Below, piece by piece: positions 25,822 through 34,826 of a stretch of 64,000 nt of DNA (positions are counted from its first letter, which is position 1; each line of letters begins with the position of its first letter). A program made the position numbers and the translations under genes. The notes below the pieces were generated by a model. The model was not told where the DNA came from. It saw nothing but the letters and a program-made list of their open reading frames with translations, and did no database searches. The DNA comes from Palsa-1400 sp036501625 (lineage in GTDB: Bacteria > Verrucomicrobiota > Verrucomicrobiia > Limisphaerales > Palsa-1400), in assembly GCA_036501625.1 (NCBI GenBank), contig DASXZY010000008.1:261416-325415 (forward strand), in the 5' to 3' direction.

Positions 25822-27605
25822 GCGAAACGCCCGAAACTCCACTGCAAAAAAAGCTGGTCGAGATGTCGTGGGATCCCATCACGCGCATTGTCGGCAGCCT
25901 TGGCATCCACACCAAAATTGATTTCGAGAACCGCAAAGTGGCCGAGTGTTACAGCACTTCCTCCATTTTCCGCGGTTACAGCGTCTTCATGCGCGGCAAA
26001 GACCCGCGCGACGCTCATTTCATCACCAGCCGCATCTGCGGCATCTGCGGAGACAACCACGCCACCTGCGCGGTTTACGCGCAAAACATGGCCTTCGGAG
26101 TCAAGCCGCCGCATCTGGCTGAATGGATCATCAACCTGGGCGAGGCGGCCGAATACATGTTCGACCACAATTTGTTCCAGGACAATTTGGTCGGCGTGGA
26201 TTTTTGCGAACAAATGGTGCGCGAGACCAACCCCGGTGTGCTGGCCAAAGCGGAAAAGACCGAGGCCCCGCACGGCAAGACGCACGGCTACCGCACGATC
26301 GCCGACATTATGCGCGCGCTCAATCCGTTCACCGGCGCGTTTTATCTTGAGGCGCTGCAAATGAGCCGGCTGACGCGGGAAATGTTCTGCCTGATGGAAG
26401 GCCGGCACGTGCATCCGTCCACACTGTATCCGGGCGGCGTCGGGACAGTGCCAAGCGTGCAGCTTTTCAATGACTACCTGGTGCGGCTGCTCAAGTACAT
26501 TGATTTTCTAAAGCGTTGCGTGCCGCTGCACGACGACCTTTTCAACTTTTTCTACGAGGCCCTGCCGGGCTACGAGGAAGTGGGCCGGCGGCGCATTCTG
26601 CTCGGCTGCTGGGGGTCGTTCCAGGACCCCGAGATGTGCGATTTCCGCTACGAGAACATGGCCGCGTTTGGCCGGGCCATGTATGTCACGCCGGGAATTG
26701 TCGTTGACGGCAAGCTTCTCACCACAAACCTTGTCGATATCAATCTGGGCCTGCGGATTCTGCTAGGCAGTTCGTTTTACGACGATTGGGAAACGGCGGA
26801 ACAATTCGTAACGCACGATCCGTTGGGCAATCCCATTGACCGCCGCCATCCGTGGAACCAAACCACGCTGCCCAAGCCGCAAAAGCGCAATTTCTCCAAA
26901 AATTACACGTGGGTCATGTCGCCGCGCTGGTTCGACAAGACATCGGGCAACCATCTGGCGCTCGACACCGGCGGCGGCCCGCTGGCGCGGTTCTGGGCAA
27001 CGGCCCTGGCGGGACTGGTCGATATGGACGGCCACGTCAAAGCGACTGGCTCCAGCGTGAAAATCCGGCTGCCCAAAACGGCGAACCACGGCGAAACGGA
27101 ATTGGAATGGCACATTCCCAAATGGAGCAACACCATCGAGCGCGATCGCGCCCGGAGTTATTTTCAGGCTTACGCGGCGGCGGCGGCCCTCTACTTTGTT
27201 GACAAGGCCCTGGCGGAAGTTCACGCGGGCCGGCTCAAAACGTGGAACGAATTCAAAGTGCCGCGAGAGGCCATCGGTTGCGGATTTCACGAAGCGGTGC
27301 GCGGAGTCCTCTCGCATCATGTGGTCATTCGCAACGGAGTCATTGCCAATTATCATCCCTATCCGCCGACGCCCTGGAACGCCAGCCCGCGCGATTCATT
27401 CGGGACTCCTGGGCCGTATGAGGATGCGGTCATGAACACACCAATCTTCGAGGAAAATGGCCCCGGCAAATTCAAGGGCATCGACATTATGCGGACGGTG
27501 CGCAGCTTCGACCCGTGCCTGCCCTGCGGCGTGCATATGTACGTGGGCGATGGCAAGGTCATCGAGGCCCGGCATTCGCCAACTTTTGGCCCGCTGGTGA
27601 CATAG
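25818..27605 (+). CDS. hhyL: Group 1h [NiFe] hydrogenase large subunit
   Basis: The 595-residue subunit holds the NiFe site. The L1 motif SRICGICGDNHATC gives Cys74 and Cys77, and the L2 motif DPCLPCGVHM gives Cys567 and Cys570. The 22 residues after His573 should be the C-terminal peptide removed by the maturation protease. Start MSETPETPLQKKLVEMSWDP and LNPFTGAFYLEALQMSR resemble group 1h large subunits. Enzymes of this group oxidise H2 at atmospheric levels and tolerate oxygen. The electron acceptor genes are not seen next to it. Confidence 0.96.
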   Translation: MSETPETPLQKKLVEMSWDPITRIVGSLGIHTKIDFENRKVAECYSTSSIFRGYSVFMRGKDPRDAHFITSRICGICGDNHATCAVYAQNMAFGVKPPHLAEWIINLGEAAEYMFDHNLFQDNLVGVDFCEQMVRETNPGVLAKAEKTEAPHGKTHGYRTIADIMRALNPFTGAFYLEALQMSRLTREMFCLMEGRHVHPSTLYPGGVGTVPSVQLFNDYLVRLLKYIDFLKRCVPLHDDLFNFFYEALPGYEEVGRRRILLGCWGSFQDPEMCDFRYENMAAFGRAMYVTPGIVVDGKLLTTNLVDINLGLRILLGSSFYDDWETAEQFVTHDPLGNPIDRRHPWNQTTLPKPQKRNFSKNYTWVMSPRWFDKTSGNHLALDTGGGPLARFWATALAGLVDMDGHVKATGSSVKIRLPKTANHGETELEWHIPKWSNTIERDRARSYFQAYAAAAALYFVDKALAEVHAGRLKTWNEFKVPREAIGCGFHEAVRGVLSHHVVIRNGVIANYHPYPPTPWNASPRDSFGTPGPYEDAVMNTPIFEENGPGKFKGIDIMRTVRSFDPCLPCGVHMYVGDGKVIEARHSPTFGPLVT

Positions 27606-27610
27606 ACTCG

Positions 27611-28663
27611 ATGAGGCCGATTGAACAAATCGCGAATGCGGTCCTTTACGAGGGCTTTCTGCTTTATCCCTACCGGCTTTCGTCAGTCAAGAACCAGCAT
27701 CGGTGGAATTTTGGCGTGCTGTGCCCGGAGCCGTTCGCGGGCGCTCATGCCGAAAAGTCTTCGTGCCAGGCCGAATGTTTATTCGATGCCAAGGAAGGCG
27801 CTTCGGTGGATGTCATGGTCAGGTTCTTGCAATTGGTCGATGGCAATCCGGTGGAACGGGAAATTTTGGCGAACGATGTAAGCCTCGATGCGCAGGCTGG
27901 GCAGCCGCGCGAGTTCCCCGTGTCCTTTTCGGGACTCGCGGGGAAATTGGAGTTAAGCGTTCCGAGGCCGAACGTGTTTCGCGCGCGCATTACCAACGGC
28001 GGCTGCTTCAACGGCAAAGATCGCGGCCATGCTCTCGATCACTCGCTCATCGCCACCCACGCCATCCTCAGCTTGCGCGGCGGGAAATTTATTTCGCTCA
28101 TCGACCCGCCTTCAGAGTGGCAGCCAGCGGCGGCGCAATGCCAGAATATTGGCCTTTGGCCAGTTCTCGCGGGCGCTGACGACACCGAGGTTTTGGCCGC
28201 GCCCATCATACTTTACGATCACCCGCAAATCGCGCCGCAGAGCCGCGGGGATTTGTTCGACGCCACGGAAATTGACGAAATTCTCACGTTGCGCATCCAA
28301 ACGCTGACCGACGACGAAAAGGACGAAGCTCGCGCTGGGGACGCTCGCATTCGCTCGATGTTCGAGCGTAGCGAGACACTGACACGTGAGCAAATGTTGA
28401 GCCTGCACGCCTCCATGCGGCCTGATCCGGGCCGCCTTTTCCAGAAGGGCGACCGCGTGCGTTTGCAGCCGCGCCGCCGCGCTGATATTTTTGACATTGC
28501 GCTGGCCGGCAAGCTGGCGACCGTCCTCTCCATTGAGCGCGATTTTGACAACGCGGTTCATGTTTGCGTCACGGTGGATGACGATCCCGGCAAGGACCTG
28601 GGCGAGGAAGGAAAACCCGGACACCGTTTTTTCTTCCGGGCGGATGAGGTGGAACCCGCATGA
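27611..28663 (+). CDS. Conserved hydrogenase-associated protein of unknown function
   Basis: The 350-residue product starts at ATG 27611, five bases after the large subunit, and overlaps the protease gene as ATGA. Recognisable segments are VLYEGFLLYPYR near the N-terminus, FNGKDRGHALDHSLIATHAI in the middle, and a C-terminal domain with RVRLQPRRRADIFDIALAGK and KPGHRFFFRADEVEP. I recall proteins with the VLYEGxLLYPYR motif beside hydrogenase genes, but no function I can name. It has no signal peptide or membrane segment. An assembly or cofactor-insertion role is inferred from position only. Confidence 0.8.
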   Translation: MRPIEQIANAVLYEGFLLYPYRLSSVKNQHRWNFGVLCPEPFAGAHAEKSSCQAECLFDAKEGASVDVMVRFLQLVDGNPVEREILANDVSLDAQAGQPREFPVSFSGLAGKLELSVPRPNVFRARITNGGCFNGKDRGHALDHSLIATHAILSLRGGKFISLIDPPSEWQPAAAQCQNIGLWPVLAGADDTEVLAAPIILYDHPQIAPQSRGDLFDATEIDEILTLRIQTLTDDEKDEARAGDARIRSMFERSETLTREQMLSLHASMRPDPGRLFQKGDRVRLQPRRRADIFDIALAGKLATVLSIERDFDNAVHVCVTVDDDPGKDLGEEGKPGHRFFFRADEVEPA

Positions 28664-29133
28664 GTCCGCCGCGAATACTCATCGCCGGAGTCGGAAACAT
28701 ATTTCTGGGCGACGATGCCTTTGGCGCCGAAGTGGCGCGGCGCATGGCCGGACGGACTCAATTGCCAGGCGTGCGGGTGGCCGATTTCGGCATTCGCGGG
28801 ATTGATTTGGCCTATGCGCTGATGGATGGATATGACCGCGTTATTTTCGTGGATGCGATGCGCCGCGGCGAACCGCCCGGAACGCTGAGCGTCATCGAAC
28901 CGTCCACGCCTGGTTCCGGCGCGATGGATACGCACGAGATGACGCCCGCCAAAGTGCTCGCCTGCGCCAAATCTCTCGGCGCCAATGTGAGCAACGTGCT
29001 GATCGTCGTTTGCGAGCCGGAGAGTTGCGAACCGCAAATGGGGTTGAGCGAGACGGTGGAGGCGGCGGTCGAGGAAGCCATCGCTTTGGTGGAATCCGCG
29101 GCCTTGCGTGGATTGGAGGCCGCGCATGCATGA
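28660..29133 (+). CDS. Hydrogenase maturation protease
   Basis: This 157-residue protein is a HycI/HybD-type endopeptidase, with GVGNIFLGDDAFG at the N-terminus. Asp18 (or 19), Asp65 in FVDAMRRG and His92 in DTHEM can supply the nickel-binding ligands. It removes the C-terminal peptide of the large subunit after nickel insertion. It overlaps the upstream unknown gene by four bases and hypA by eight. Confidence 0.93.
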   Translation: MSPPRILIAGVGNIFLGDDAFGAEVARRMAGRTQLPGVRVADFGIRGIDLAYALMDGYDRVIFVDAMRRGEPPGTLSVIEPSTPGSGAMDTHEMTPAKVLACAKSLGANVSNVLIVVCEPESCEPQMGLSETVEAAVEEAIALVESAALRGLEAAHA

Positions 29134-29455
29134 ACTGGGCGTCACCCAGGAGATTATCGAGGTGGTGGCAGGCCGCGCCCACGAGCGGAAGGTCAAGCGC
29201 ATCGTATTGGAAATTGGCCGGCTGTCGTGCATTCTGCCGGATGCGATTCGCTTTTGCTTTGAGCTTTGCAGCGAGGGGACGGTGGCGCACGGCGCGGCAC
29301 TGGAGATTCAACAACCCAGCGGGCGCGGCCGCTGCCGCCAGTGTGGCTCGGAAGTTGTTATTGACCGGCTGCCAGGCCAATGCGGGTGCGGCAAGAGCGA
29401 CCTTGAATGGCTGGCCGGCGAAGAGCTGAGAATCAAAGAAATGGAACTTGCGTGA
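29126..29455 (+). CDS. hypA: Hydrogenase nickel-insertion protein HypA
   Basis: From ATG 29126 the 109-residue product starts MHELGVTQEIIEVV, where His2 binds nickel in the family. The zinc site is CRQC at one side and CGC at the other, a CxxC/CxC spacing seen in other HypA relatives. It works with HypB to deliver nickel to the large subunit. It lies between the protease gene and hypB. Confidence 0.95.
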   Translation: MHELGVTQEIIEVVAGRAHERKVKRIVLEIGRLSCILPDAIRFCFELCSEGTVAHGAALEIQQPSGRGRCRQCGSEVVIDRLPGQCGCGKSDLEWLAGEELRIKEMELA

Positions 29456-29456
29456 T

Positions 29457-30251
29457 ATGTGCATGACATGCGGCTGCTCGCCGGAAGCGGAAATCACATT
29501 GACCGACATGCAAACCGGGCGGCACGCCCGCCTCGGCGCGGGCGCTCATGAGCATCACGACGGCCATGGGCATTCTCATTCACACGAGCACGGCACGATC
29601 ATCCCGCTCGAACACAATCTTCTTTCCAAAAATGACCGGCTGGCCGAACGAAACCGCGGATGGCTGGCCGGCCGCGGCATTCATGCTGTCAATTTAATGA
29701 GTTCTCCCGGGGCCGGGAAAACAACCCTGCTCGAACGCACCATCCGAGAACTGGGCGCGGAATTGCGCATCCATGTCATCGAAGGAGACCAGGAGACCGC
29801 GCTGGACGGGAAACGAATTCGCGCCGCCGGGGCTGCCGCCATCCAGATTAATACGGGCGCGGCGTGCCATTTGGACGCCGAAATGGCTGGCGCGGCGTTG
29901 CGGCAACTGGACCCGCCGCAGGGTTCGGTCGTGTTGATAGAAAACGTCGGCAATCTGGTCTGCCCGGCCATGTTCGATTTGGGAGAGCAGGCCAGAGTAA
30001 TCGTGGCGTCCGTGCCCGAAGGCGACGACAAGCCGGCCAAATATCCGCACATGTTTCGCAAGGCGGACGTGATCGTGCTGAACAAAATGGATTTGCTGCC
30101 GCACGTTCAGTTTGACGTGGCCGCTTTCGAGCGAGCCGCGCGGAACCTCAATCCGGCCGCGCTCATTTTCCAAGTGTCCGCCACGACTGGCCAAGGGCTG
30201 GAGGCCTGGCGCGAATGGTTGCGCGCGGGCGCGAAAGGCAGCAAATTATGA
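29457..30251 (+). CDS. hypB: Hydrogenase nickel-incorporation GTPase HypB
   Basis: ATG 29457, one base after the hypA stop, gives 264 residues beginning MCMTCGC, the high-affinity metal-binding start. A His-rich stretch (HEHHDGHGHSHSHEH) at 31-45 may store nickel. The GTPase has the P-loop SSPGAGKTT (82-90), switch residues in EGDQETALDGKRI and the NKMD motif. Its stop overlaps the kinase start as ATGA, unusual for a maturation gene. Confidence 0.96.
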   Translation: MCMTCGCSPEAEITLTDMQTGRHARLGAGAHEHHDGHGHSHSHEHGTIIPLEHNLLSKNDRLAERNRGWLAGRGIHAVNLMSSPGAGKTTLLERTIRELGAELRIHVIEGDQETALDGKRIRAAGAAAIQINTGAACHLDAEMAGAALRQLDPPQGSVVLIENVGNLVCPAMFDLGEQARVIVASVPEGDDKPAKYPHMFRKADVIVLNKMDLLPHVQFDVAAFERAARNLNPAALIFQVSATTGQGLEAWREWLRAGAKGSKL

Positions 30252-32470
30252 GCGTGCCGGCTCCAAAAGATACGGAAGAGCAGTTCATGCACGAACAGCC
30301 CGGATTTGAAACGCTGTTCGGGCTGGCGCGCACGTTCCTGCCGGGCTTGGGCCTGCCAGAGGGGGCCGCCACCGCGCCAGAGCTGCCGGATGGCAACACC
30401 CCGGAGGCGCGCGCGCGCAAGGCGGAGAGCCGCTACAAAACCCTGGTCGAACACATCCCCGTGGTCACGTTCCTGGTTTCATTTGACAACCGGCAGAGCG
30501 AGATTTACGTCAGCCCGCACGTGGAAAGCCTTTTGGGTTACACGGCCAGGGAATGGATTGAGAACCCGATTTTGTGGTATCAACGCCTCCATCCAGATGA
30601 CCGGGAGCGGTGGAACGAAGAATTTTCCCGCACGGTCGCGCGGGCCGAGCCGTTCAAAGCCGACTACCGATTCATGGCCAAGAATGGGCGCATCATTTGG
30701 ATTCACGGCGAGGCCACCGTCGGCCGCGATGAGTCAGGCATGCCGTCCTTCTTGCAAGGAATCGGCTATGACATCACGGAACTGAAGCTGGCAGAGGAAG
30801 TGTTGCGGCGTTCGCGCGAGGAACTTGACGGGCTGGTCAAGGCGCGCACGGCGGAAATCGCGGCCGTCAACAAATCGCTCGAGTCGGAGATCAAGCTGCG
30901 CGAGCAAATCGAGCAGGACATGCGGCGCAACCTGAAGGAACTGGCCGACGTAAAATCCGCGCTCGACGAGCACGCGCTGGTGGCCATTACGGACCCGCGC
31001 GGAAGAATCACTTACGCCAACGACAAATTCTGCGCGATTTCCAAATACTCGCGCCGCGAATTGATCGGCCAGGACCATCGCATCATCAACTCCGGCCATC
31101 ATTCCAAGGAATTCTTTCGATTTCTCTGGAACACCATCGCCAGCGGCGAAGTGTGGAAGGGCGAGATTTGCAACCGAGCCAAGGACGGCTCCATTTATTG
31201 GGTGGACACGACGATCGTGCCGTTCGTGGACCCGATTAACGGCAAGCCCATTCAATATGTCGCCATCCGCAACGACATCAGCGAGCGCAAGGCGGCCGAG
31301 GCGGCGCTGCGCGGCAGCGAGGAGCGCATCCGCTTAATGGTCGAATGGGTTCGGGACTACGCGATTTTCATGCTCGACTCCGAAGGGCGCGTGGCCACAT
31401 GGAACTCCGGCGCGGAAAAAATCAAGGGTTACAAGGCGAGCGAAATCATTGGGCGCCATTTTTCCACTTTTTATCCGCCCGAAGTGGCCGCCGCCGGCAA
31501 GCCAGCCGAAGAATTGCGCATCGCCTCGGAAAAGGGTTCCTTCGAGGAGGAAGGCGTGCGCGTCCGCAAGGATGGCAGCCTGTTTTGGTCCCACGTTGTC
31601 CTGACGGCCGTGCGCGACGAAAAAGGCCAGCTTCGCGGCTTCGCCAAAGTTTCCCAGGACATCACGGAGCGCAAGCGGGCCGAGGCGCGCCAGGGCCAAT
31701 TGCTCCAGGAATTGAAGGAGATCAACCAGGAGTTGAACCAATTCGCCTACGTTGTCTCCCACGATTTGAAAGCCCCTCTGCGGGCCATCAGCTCCCTGGC
31801 GGATTGGATGGTGACCGACTACGGCGAAAAAATCGGCGAAGACGGCCGCGCGCAATTGAATTTGTTGCAGGGGCGTGTCAAACGAATGAACGCGCTGGTG
31901 GACGGCATCCTGCGTTACTCGCGCCTGAGCCGCCAGCATGAGGAGCAATCCACCGTGGACCTCAACGTCCTGGTGCGGGAAGTGTGCGAATTGCTATCGC
32001 CGCCGCCCGCGATGGTGGTGAAAATCGCCCCTGGCCTGCCGACGGTCGTTTGCGAGCGCACACGGCTGCTGCAAGTGTTCGAGAACCTCATCAGCAACGC
32101 CGTCAAATACATGGGCAAACCCGCGGGAGAAATCAACATTGGGTGCGAGGATGACGGCTTTTTTTGGAAGCTTTGCGTGCGCGATACCGGGCCGGGCATC
32201 GCGGAAAAATACTTCGAGAAAATTTTCCAGATTTTCCAAACGCTGACCCCGCGAGACGAGCGCGAAAGCACCGGCATCGGCCTGGCCGTCGTCAAGAAAA
32301 ACGTCGAGCTGTTTGGCGGGCGCATCTGGGTCGAATCCGAGCTTGGCGAGGGCAGTGCCTTCTATTTTCAAATTCCGAAGTCCCGCAAAGCCGCGGCCAA
32401 GACAGATACCACATTCTTTACCAACGCGAACACCCCCGCGGCCGGTCCTTCCGGCACACCGAACCAATGA
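30248..32470 (+). CDS. Cytoplasmic PAS-domain sensor histidine kinase
   Basis: This 740-residue protein starts at ATG 30248 inside the hypB stop. It has three PAS domains (roughly 50-180, 240-370 and 375-490), a HisKA domain with phospho-acceptor His505 in VVSHDLKAPLRA, and a HATPase domain with N-box FENLISNAVKYM and GIGLAVVKKNVELFGG. No membrane segment or signal is visible, so it senses something in the cytoplasm, such as redox, oxygen or a small ligand; no cofactor-binding residue could be assigned. It overlaps the next regulator gene as ATGA, so the phosphorelay is coupled to hydrogenase maturation. Confidence 0.92.
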   Translation: MSVPAPKDTEEQFMHEQPGFETLFGLARTFLPGLGLPEGAATAPELPDGNTPEARARKAESRYKTLVEHIPVVTFLVSFDNRQSEIYVSPHVESLLGYTAREWIENPILWYQRLHPDDRERWNEEFSRTVARAEPFKADYRFMAKNGRIIWIHGEATVGRDESGMPSFLQGIGYDITELKLAEEVLRRSREELDGLVKARTAEIAAVNKSLESEIKLREQIEQDMRRNLKELADVKSALDEHALVAITDPRGRITYANDKFCAISKYSRRELIGQDHRIINSGHHSKEFFRFLWNTIASGEVWKGEICNRAKDGSIYWVDTTIVPFVDPINGKPIQYVAIRNDISERKAAEAALRGSEERIRLMVEWVRDYAIFMLDSEGRVATWNSGAEKIKGYKASEIIGRHFSTFYPPEVAAAGKPAEELRIASEKGSFEEEGVRVRKDGSLFWSHVVLTAVRDEKGQLRGFAKVSQDITERKRAEARQGQLLQELKEINQELNQFAYVVSHDLKAPLRAISSLADWMVTDYGEKIGEDGRAQLNLLQGRVKRMNALVDGILRYSRLSRQHEEQSTVDLNVLVREVCELLSPPPAMVVKIAPGLPTVVCERTRLLQVFENLISNAVKYMGKPAGEINIGCEDDGFFWKLCVRDTGPGIAEKYFEKIFQIFQTLTPRDERESTGIGLAVVKKNVELFGGRIWVESELGEGSAFYFQIPKSRKAAAKTDTTFFTNANTPAAGPSGTPNQ

Positions 32471-32880
32471 AAAGCTCATTCTCCATCTTGCTGGTTGAAG
32501 ACGATGTTGTGGACGTGATGTCCGTGACTCGCGCGCTGCGCGAACTTCACGTGGCCAATCCGCTGACTGTTGTCGGCAACGGCGAGGAAGCCCTGGAGCG
32601 GTTGCGCGACGAGCGGCTGCCCATTCCGGGAATTATCCTGCTGGACCTGAACATGCCGCGCATGAGCGGACTGGACTTCTTGAAAGTCCTCAAAGCCGAC
32701 GAGCGGTGCCGGCGCATCCCCGTGGTGGTTCTGACCACTTCCAAAGAGGAGAGCGACCGCCTGCAAAGTTTTAACCTGGGGGTGGCAGGTTACATGACCA
32801 AGCCGGTGGACTACGCCAAGTTTGTCGAGGTGATGCGCACGATTCAAAATTATTGGGCGGCCAGCGAGATGCCGCCTTAA
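32467..32880 (+). CDS. Single-domain response regulator
   Basis: The 137-residue receiver domain has the acidic pocket LVEDD, phospho-acceptor Asp60 in ILLDLNMPRMSG, and the Thr/Lys pair in VVLTTSKEE and MTKPVDYAKF. It has no output domain. It resembles Rcp1-type regulators that partner phytochrome-like PAS kinases. Its start overlaps the kinase gene, so the kinase is its likely donor. Confidence 0.95.
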   Translation: MKSSFSILLVEDDVVDVMSVTRALRELHVANPLTVVGNGEEALERLRDERLPIPGIILLDLNMPRMSGLDFLKVLKADERCRRIPVVVLTTSKEESDRLQSFNLGVAGYMTKPVDYAKFVEVMRTIQNYWAASEMPP

Positions 32881-32888
32881 GCAACCGT

Positions 32889-34826
32889 ATGAGCGAAGTT
32901 AAAATACTATTGGTGGAGGATGATTTGGTGGACCGCATGGCGTTTCAGCGCCATGTGGAGAGGGAGGGGCTGCCCTACCGCTGCCGCTTCGCGGAGTCGC
33001 TCGCCGACGCGAATGAATTGCTGGCCTCCGAGCCGTTCGACCTGATCGTCCTGGACCACAATCTTTCCGACGGCATGGGTTTTGAACTGCTCCCCCGCGT
33101 GGGAGAAACCCCGGTTATATTCGTGACCGGCTCCGAAAATCCGGAAAACGCCGTGCGCGCCATGAAGAGCGGCGCGAATGATTACCTTCTCAAGGACCAG
33201 GACCGCAATTACCTCAAGCTGCTGCCCGTGGCAGTCGAACGGGCCTTGCGCCAAAGAACGGACCGCGAGCAATTGCGCGAATTGCAGGAGCTTTTCCGCA
33301 AGTCGTTCAATGAAGCACCCATTGGCAAGGCTTTCATCTCCCCTTCCGGCCAGTTTCTGCGGGTCAATCACGCCTTATGCGATATCTTCGCGACTTCCGA
33401 ACAGGAGTTGCTGGAGCGCGGCTGCCAGCTCCTTTTTGGCATGGACGCCAGCCCCGATTGCATGGCGTCGCTCTTTCCGATGCTCAGCAGCGCCGCGAAA
33501 TCGACCCGCATGGACATGCGCTGCCGTGTCCCGCGAGGCCATGAAATTTGGATTCAACTGGACATGGCGCTGGCGGCGGACAGCCGCGGCCAATCCATGA
33601 CTTACATCGCGCAAATCATGGATGTCACTGCCCAGCGCCGGGCCGAGGAAGTTCGCGCCAGCCTGGAGGCGCAATTGCGCAAGGCGCAAAAAATGGAAGC
33701 GCTCGGATCGCTGGCCGGCGGCGTCGCCCACGAATTCAACAACATGCTCGGCGCCATCATCGGGTACACCGAACTGACCAAGATGGAACTGGGCGGCAAC
33801 GCCGAGCTTTGCGCAAACCTGGACCAGGTTTTGCAGGCCAGCGCGCGCGCCAAGGAAATCGTCCAGCAAATCCTGACTTTCAGCCGCCGCCAGGACCTCA
33901 AGCGCGACTTGCTTCAACCCAGCGCGGTCGTGCAGGAGGCAGCCAAGCTCATCCATCTGAACGTTCCCAAGAACGTGGTGATCCACGTCGAGACGGCGTC
34001 CGACACACCGCCGATCTTCGGCAATTCCACTCAAATACAGCAGGCGCTGATGAATGTCTGCAATAACGCCGCCCATGCCATGGGCGAACGCGGCGGCGTC
34101 ATCGTTATCAAACATAAGATTATGATGGTTGGCGAAGAGGCCGCCACCCGCCTCTCCCTGTCCAAGGGGCCGTATTCAATTATCGCAGTCACGGACAACG
34201 GCCACGGGATGGACGCGGCCACATTGGAGCGGGTATTCGAGCCGTTCTTTACGACCAAGGGGCCGGGCAAAGGCAGCGGGTTGGGCATGGCCGTCGTGCA
34301 TGGCATTATGAAGGCGCACGATGGCGCGGTCACGGTGCAAAGCGAATTGAACAAGGGAACGACCGTGCAGCTATACTTTCCCGTGCGCCCGGCGGGCGGA
34401 GCGGACATGGATGTCAGAGAAGCGCCGCTCATTCCGAGCGGCCGCGGCCAGCACGTCCTGTTCGTCGATGACGAACCGGCGCTGGTGCAAATCGGGTGCA
34501 AGCTCCTCCAGCATTTGGGCTACAAAGTTACACCCTTTAGTTCCGGCGTCCCGGCCCTTGCCGCGTTCCGTGAAAACCCGCGCAACTTCAGCCTCGTGCT
34601 GACCGACTTGACCATGCCTGGGATGACGGGCATCGACCTTGCGGATGAACTCCTAAAAGTCCGGAGCGACATCCCCATCATCATGGCGACGGGATTTGTG
34701 GAAGACAGCGTGCGGGAACAGGCGGGCTTGCTCGGATTCAGGGAAATCCTGCTTAAACCCCTGACCGCGCAGGTTTTAGCCAAATCCATTCACCGCGTCC
34801 TGACTGCTCCGGCCGGCGCGAAATAA
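32889..34826 (+). CDS. Hybrid histidine kinase with receiver domains at both ends
   Basis: The 645-residue protein has an N-terminal receiver (EDDLVDRMAF, VLDHNLSDGMGFELL), a PAS domain near 140-265, HisKA with His281 in VAHEFNNMLGAIIGYTEL, HATPase with NVCNNAAHAM and GKGSGLGMAVVHGIM, and a C-terminal receiver (FVDDEPALVQIG, TDLTMPGMTGIDL). It lacks membrane segments. It starts eight bases after the single-domain regulator, and its stop abuts that of the convergent sigma-factor gene. It probably exchanges phosphate with the two preceding proteins. Confidence 0.93.
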   Translation: MSEVKILLVEDDLVDRMAFQRHVEREGLPYRCRFAESLADANELLASEPFDLIVLDHNLSDGMGFELLPRVGETPVIFVTGSENPENAVRAMKSGANDYLLKDQDRNYLKLLPVAVERALRQRTDREQLRELQELFRKSFNEAPIGKAFISPSGQFLRVNHALCDIFATSEQELLERGCQLLFGMDASPDCMASLFPMLSSAAKSTRMDMRCRVPRGHEIWIQLDMALAADSRGQSMTYIAQIMDVTAQRRAEEVRASLEAQLRKAQKMEALGSLAGGVAHEFNNMLGAIIGYTELTKMELGGNAELCANLDQVLQASARAKEIVQQILTFSRRQDLKRDLLQPSAVVQEAAKLIHLNVPKNVVIHVETASDTPPIFGNSTQIQQALMNVCNNAAHAMGERGGVIVIKHKIMMVGEEAATRLSLSKGPYSIIAVTDNGHGMDAATLERVFEPFFTTKGPGKGSGLGMAVVHGIMKAHDGAVTVQSELNKGTTVQLYFPVRPAGGADMDVREAPLIPSGRGQHVLFVDDEPALVQIGCKLLQHLGYKVTPFSSGVPALAAFRENPRNFSLVLTDLTMPGMTGIDLADELLKVRSDIPIIMATGFVEDSVREQAGLLGFREILLKPLTAQVLAKSIHRVLTAPAGAK

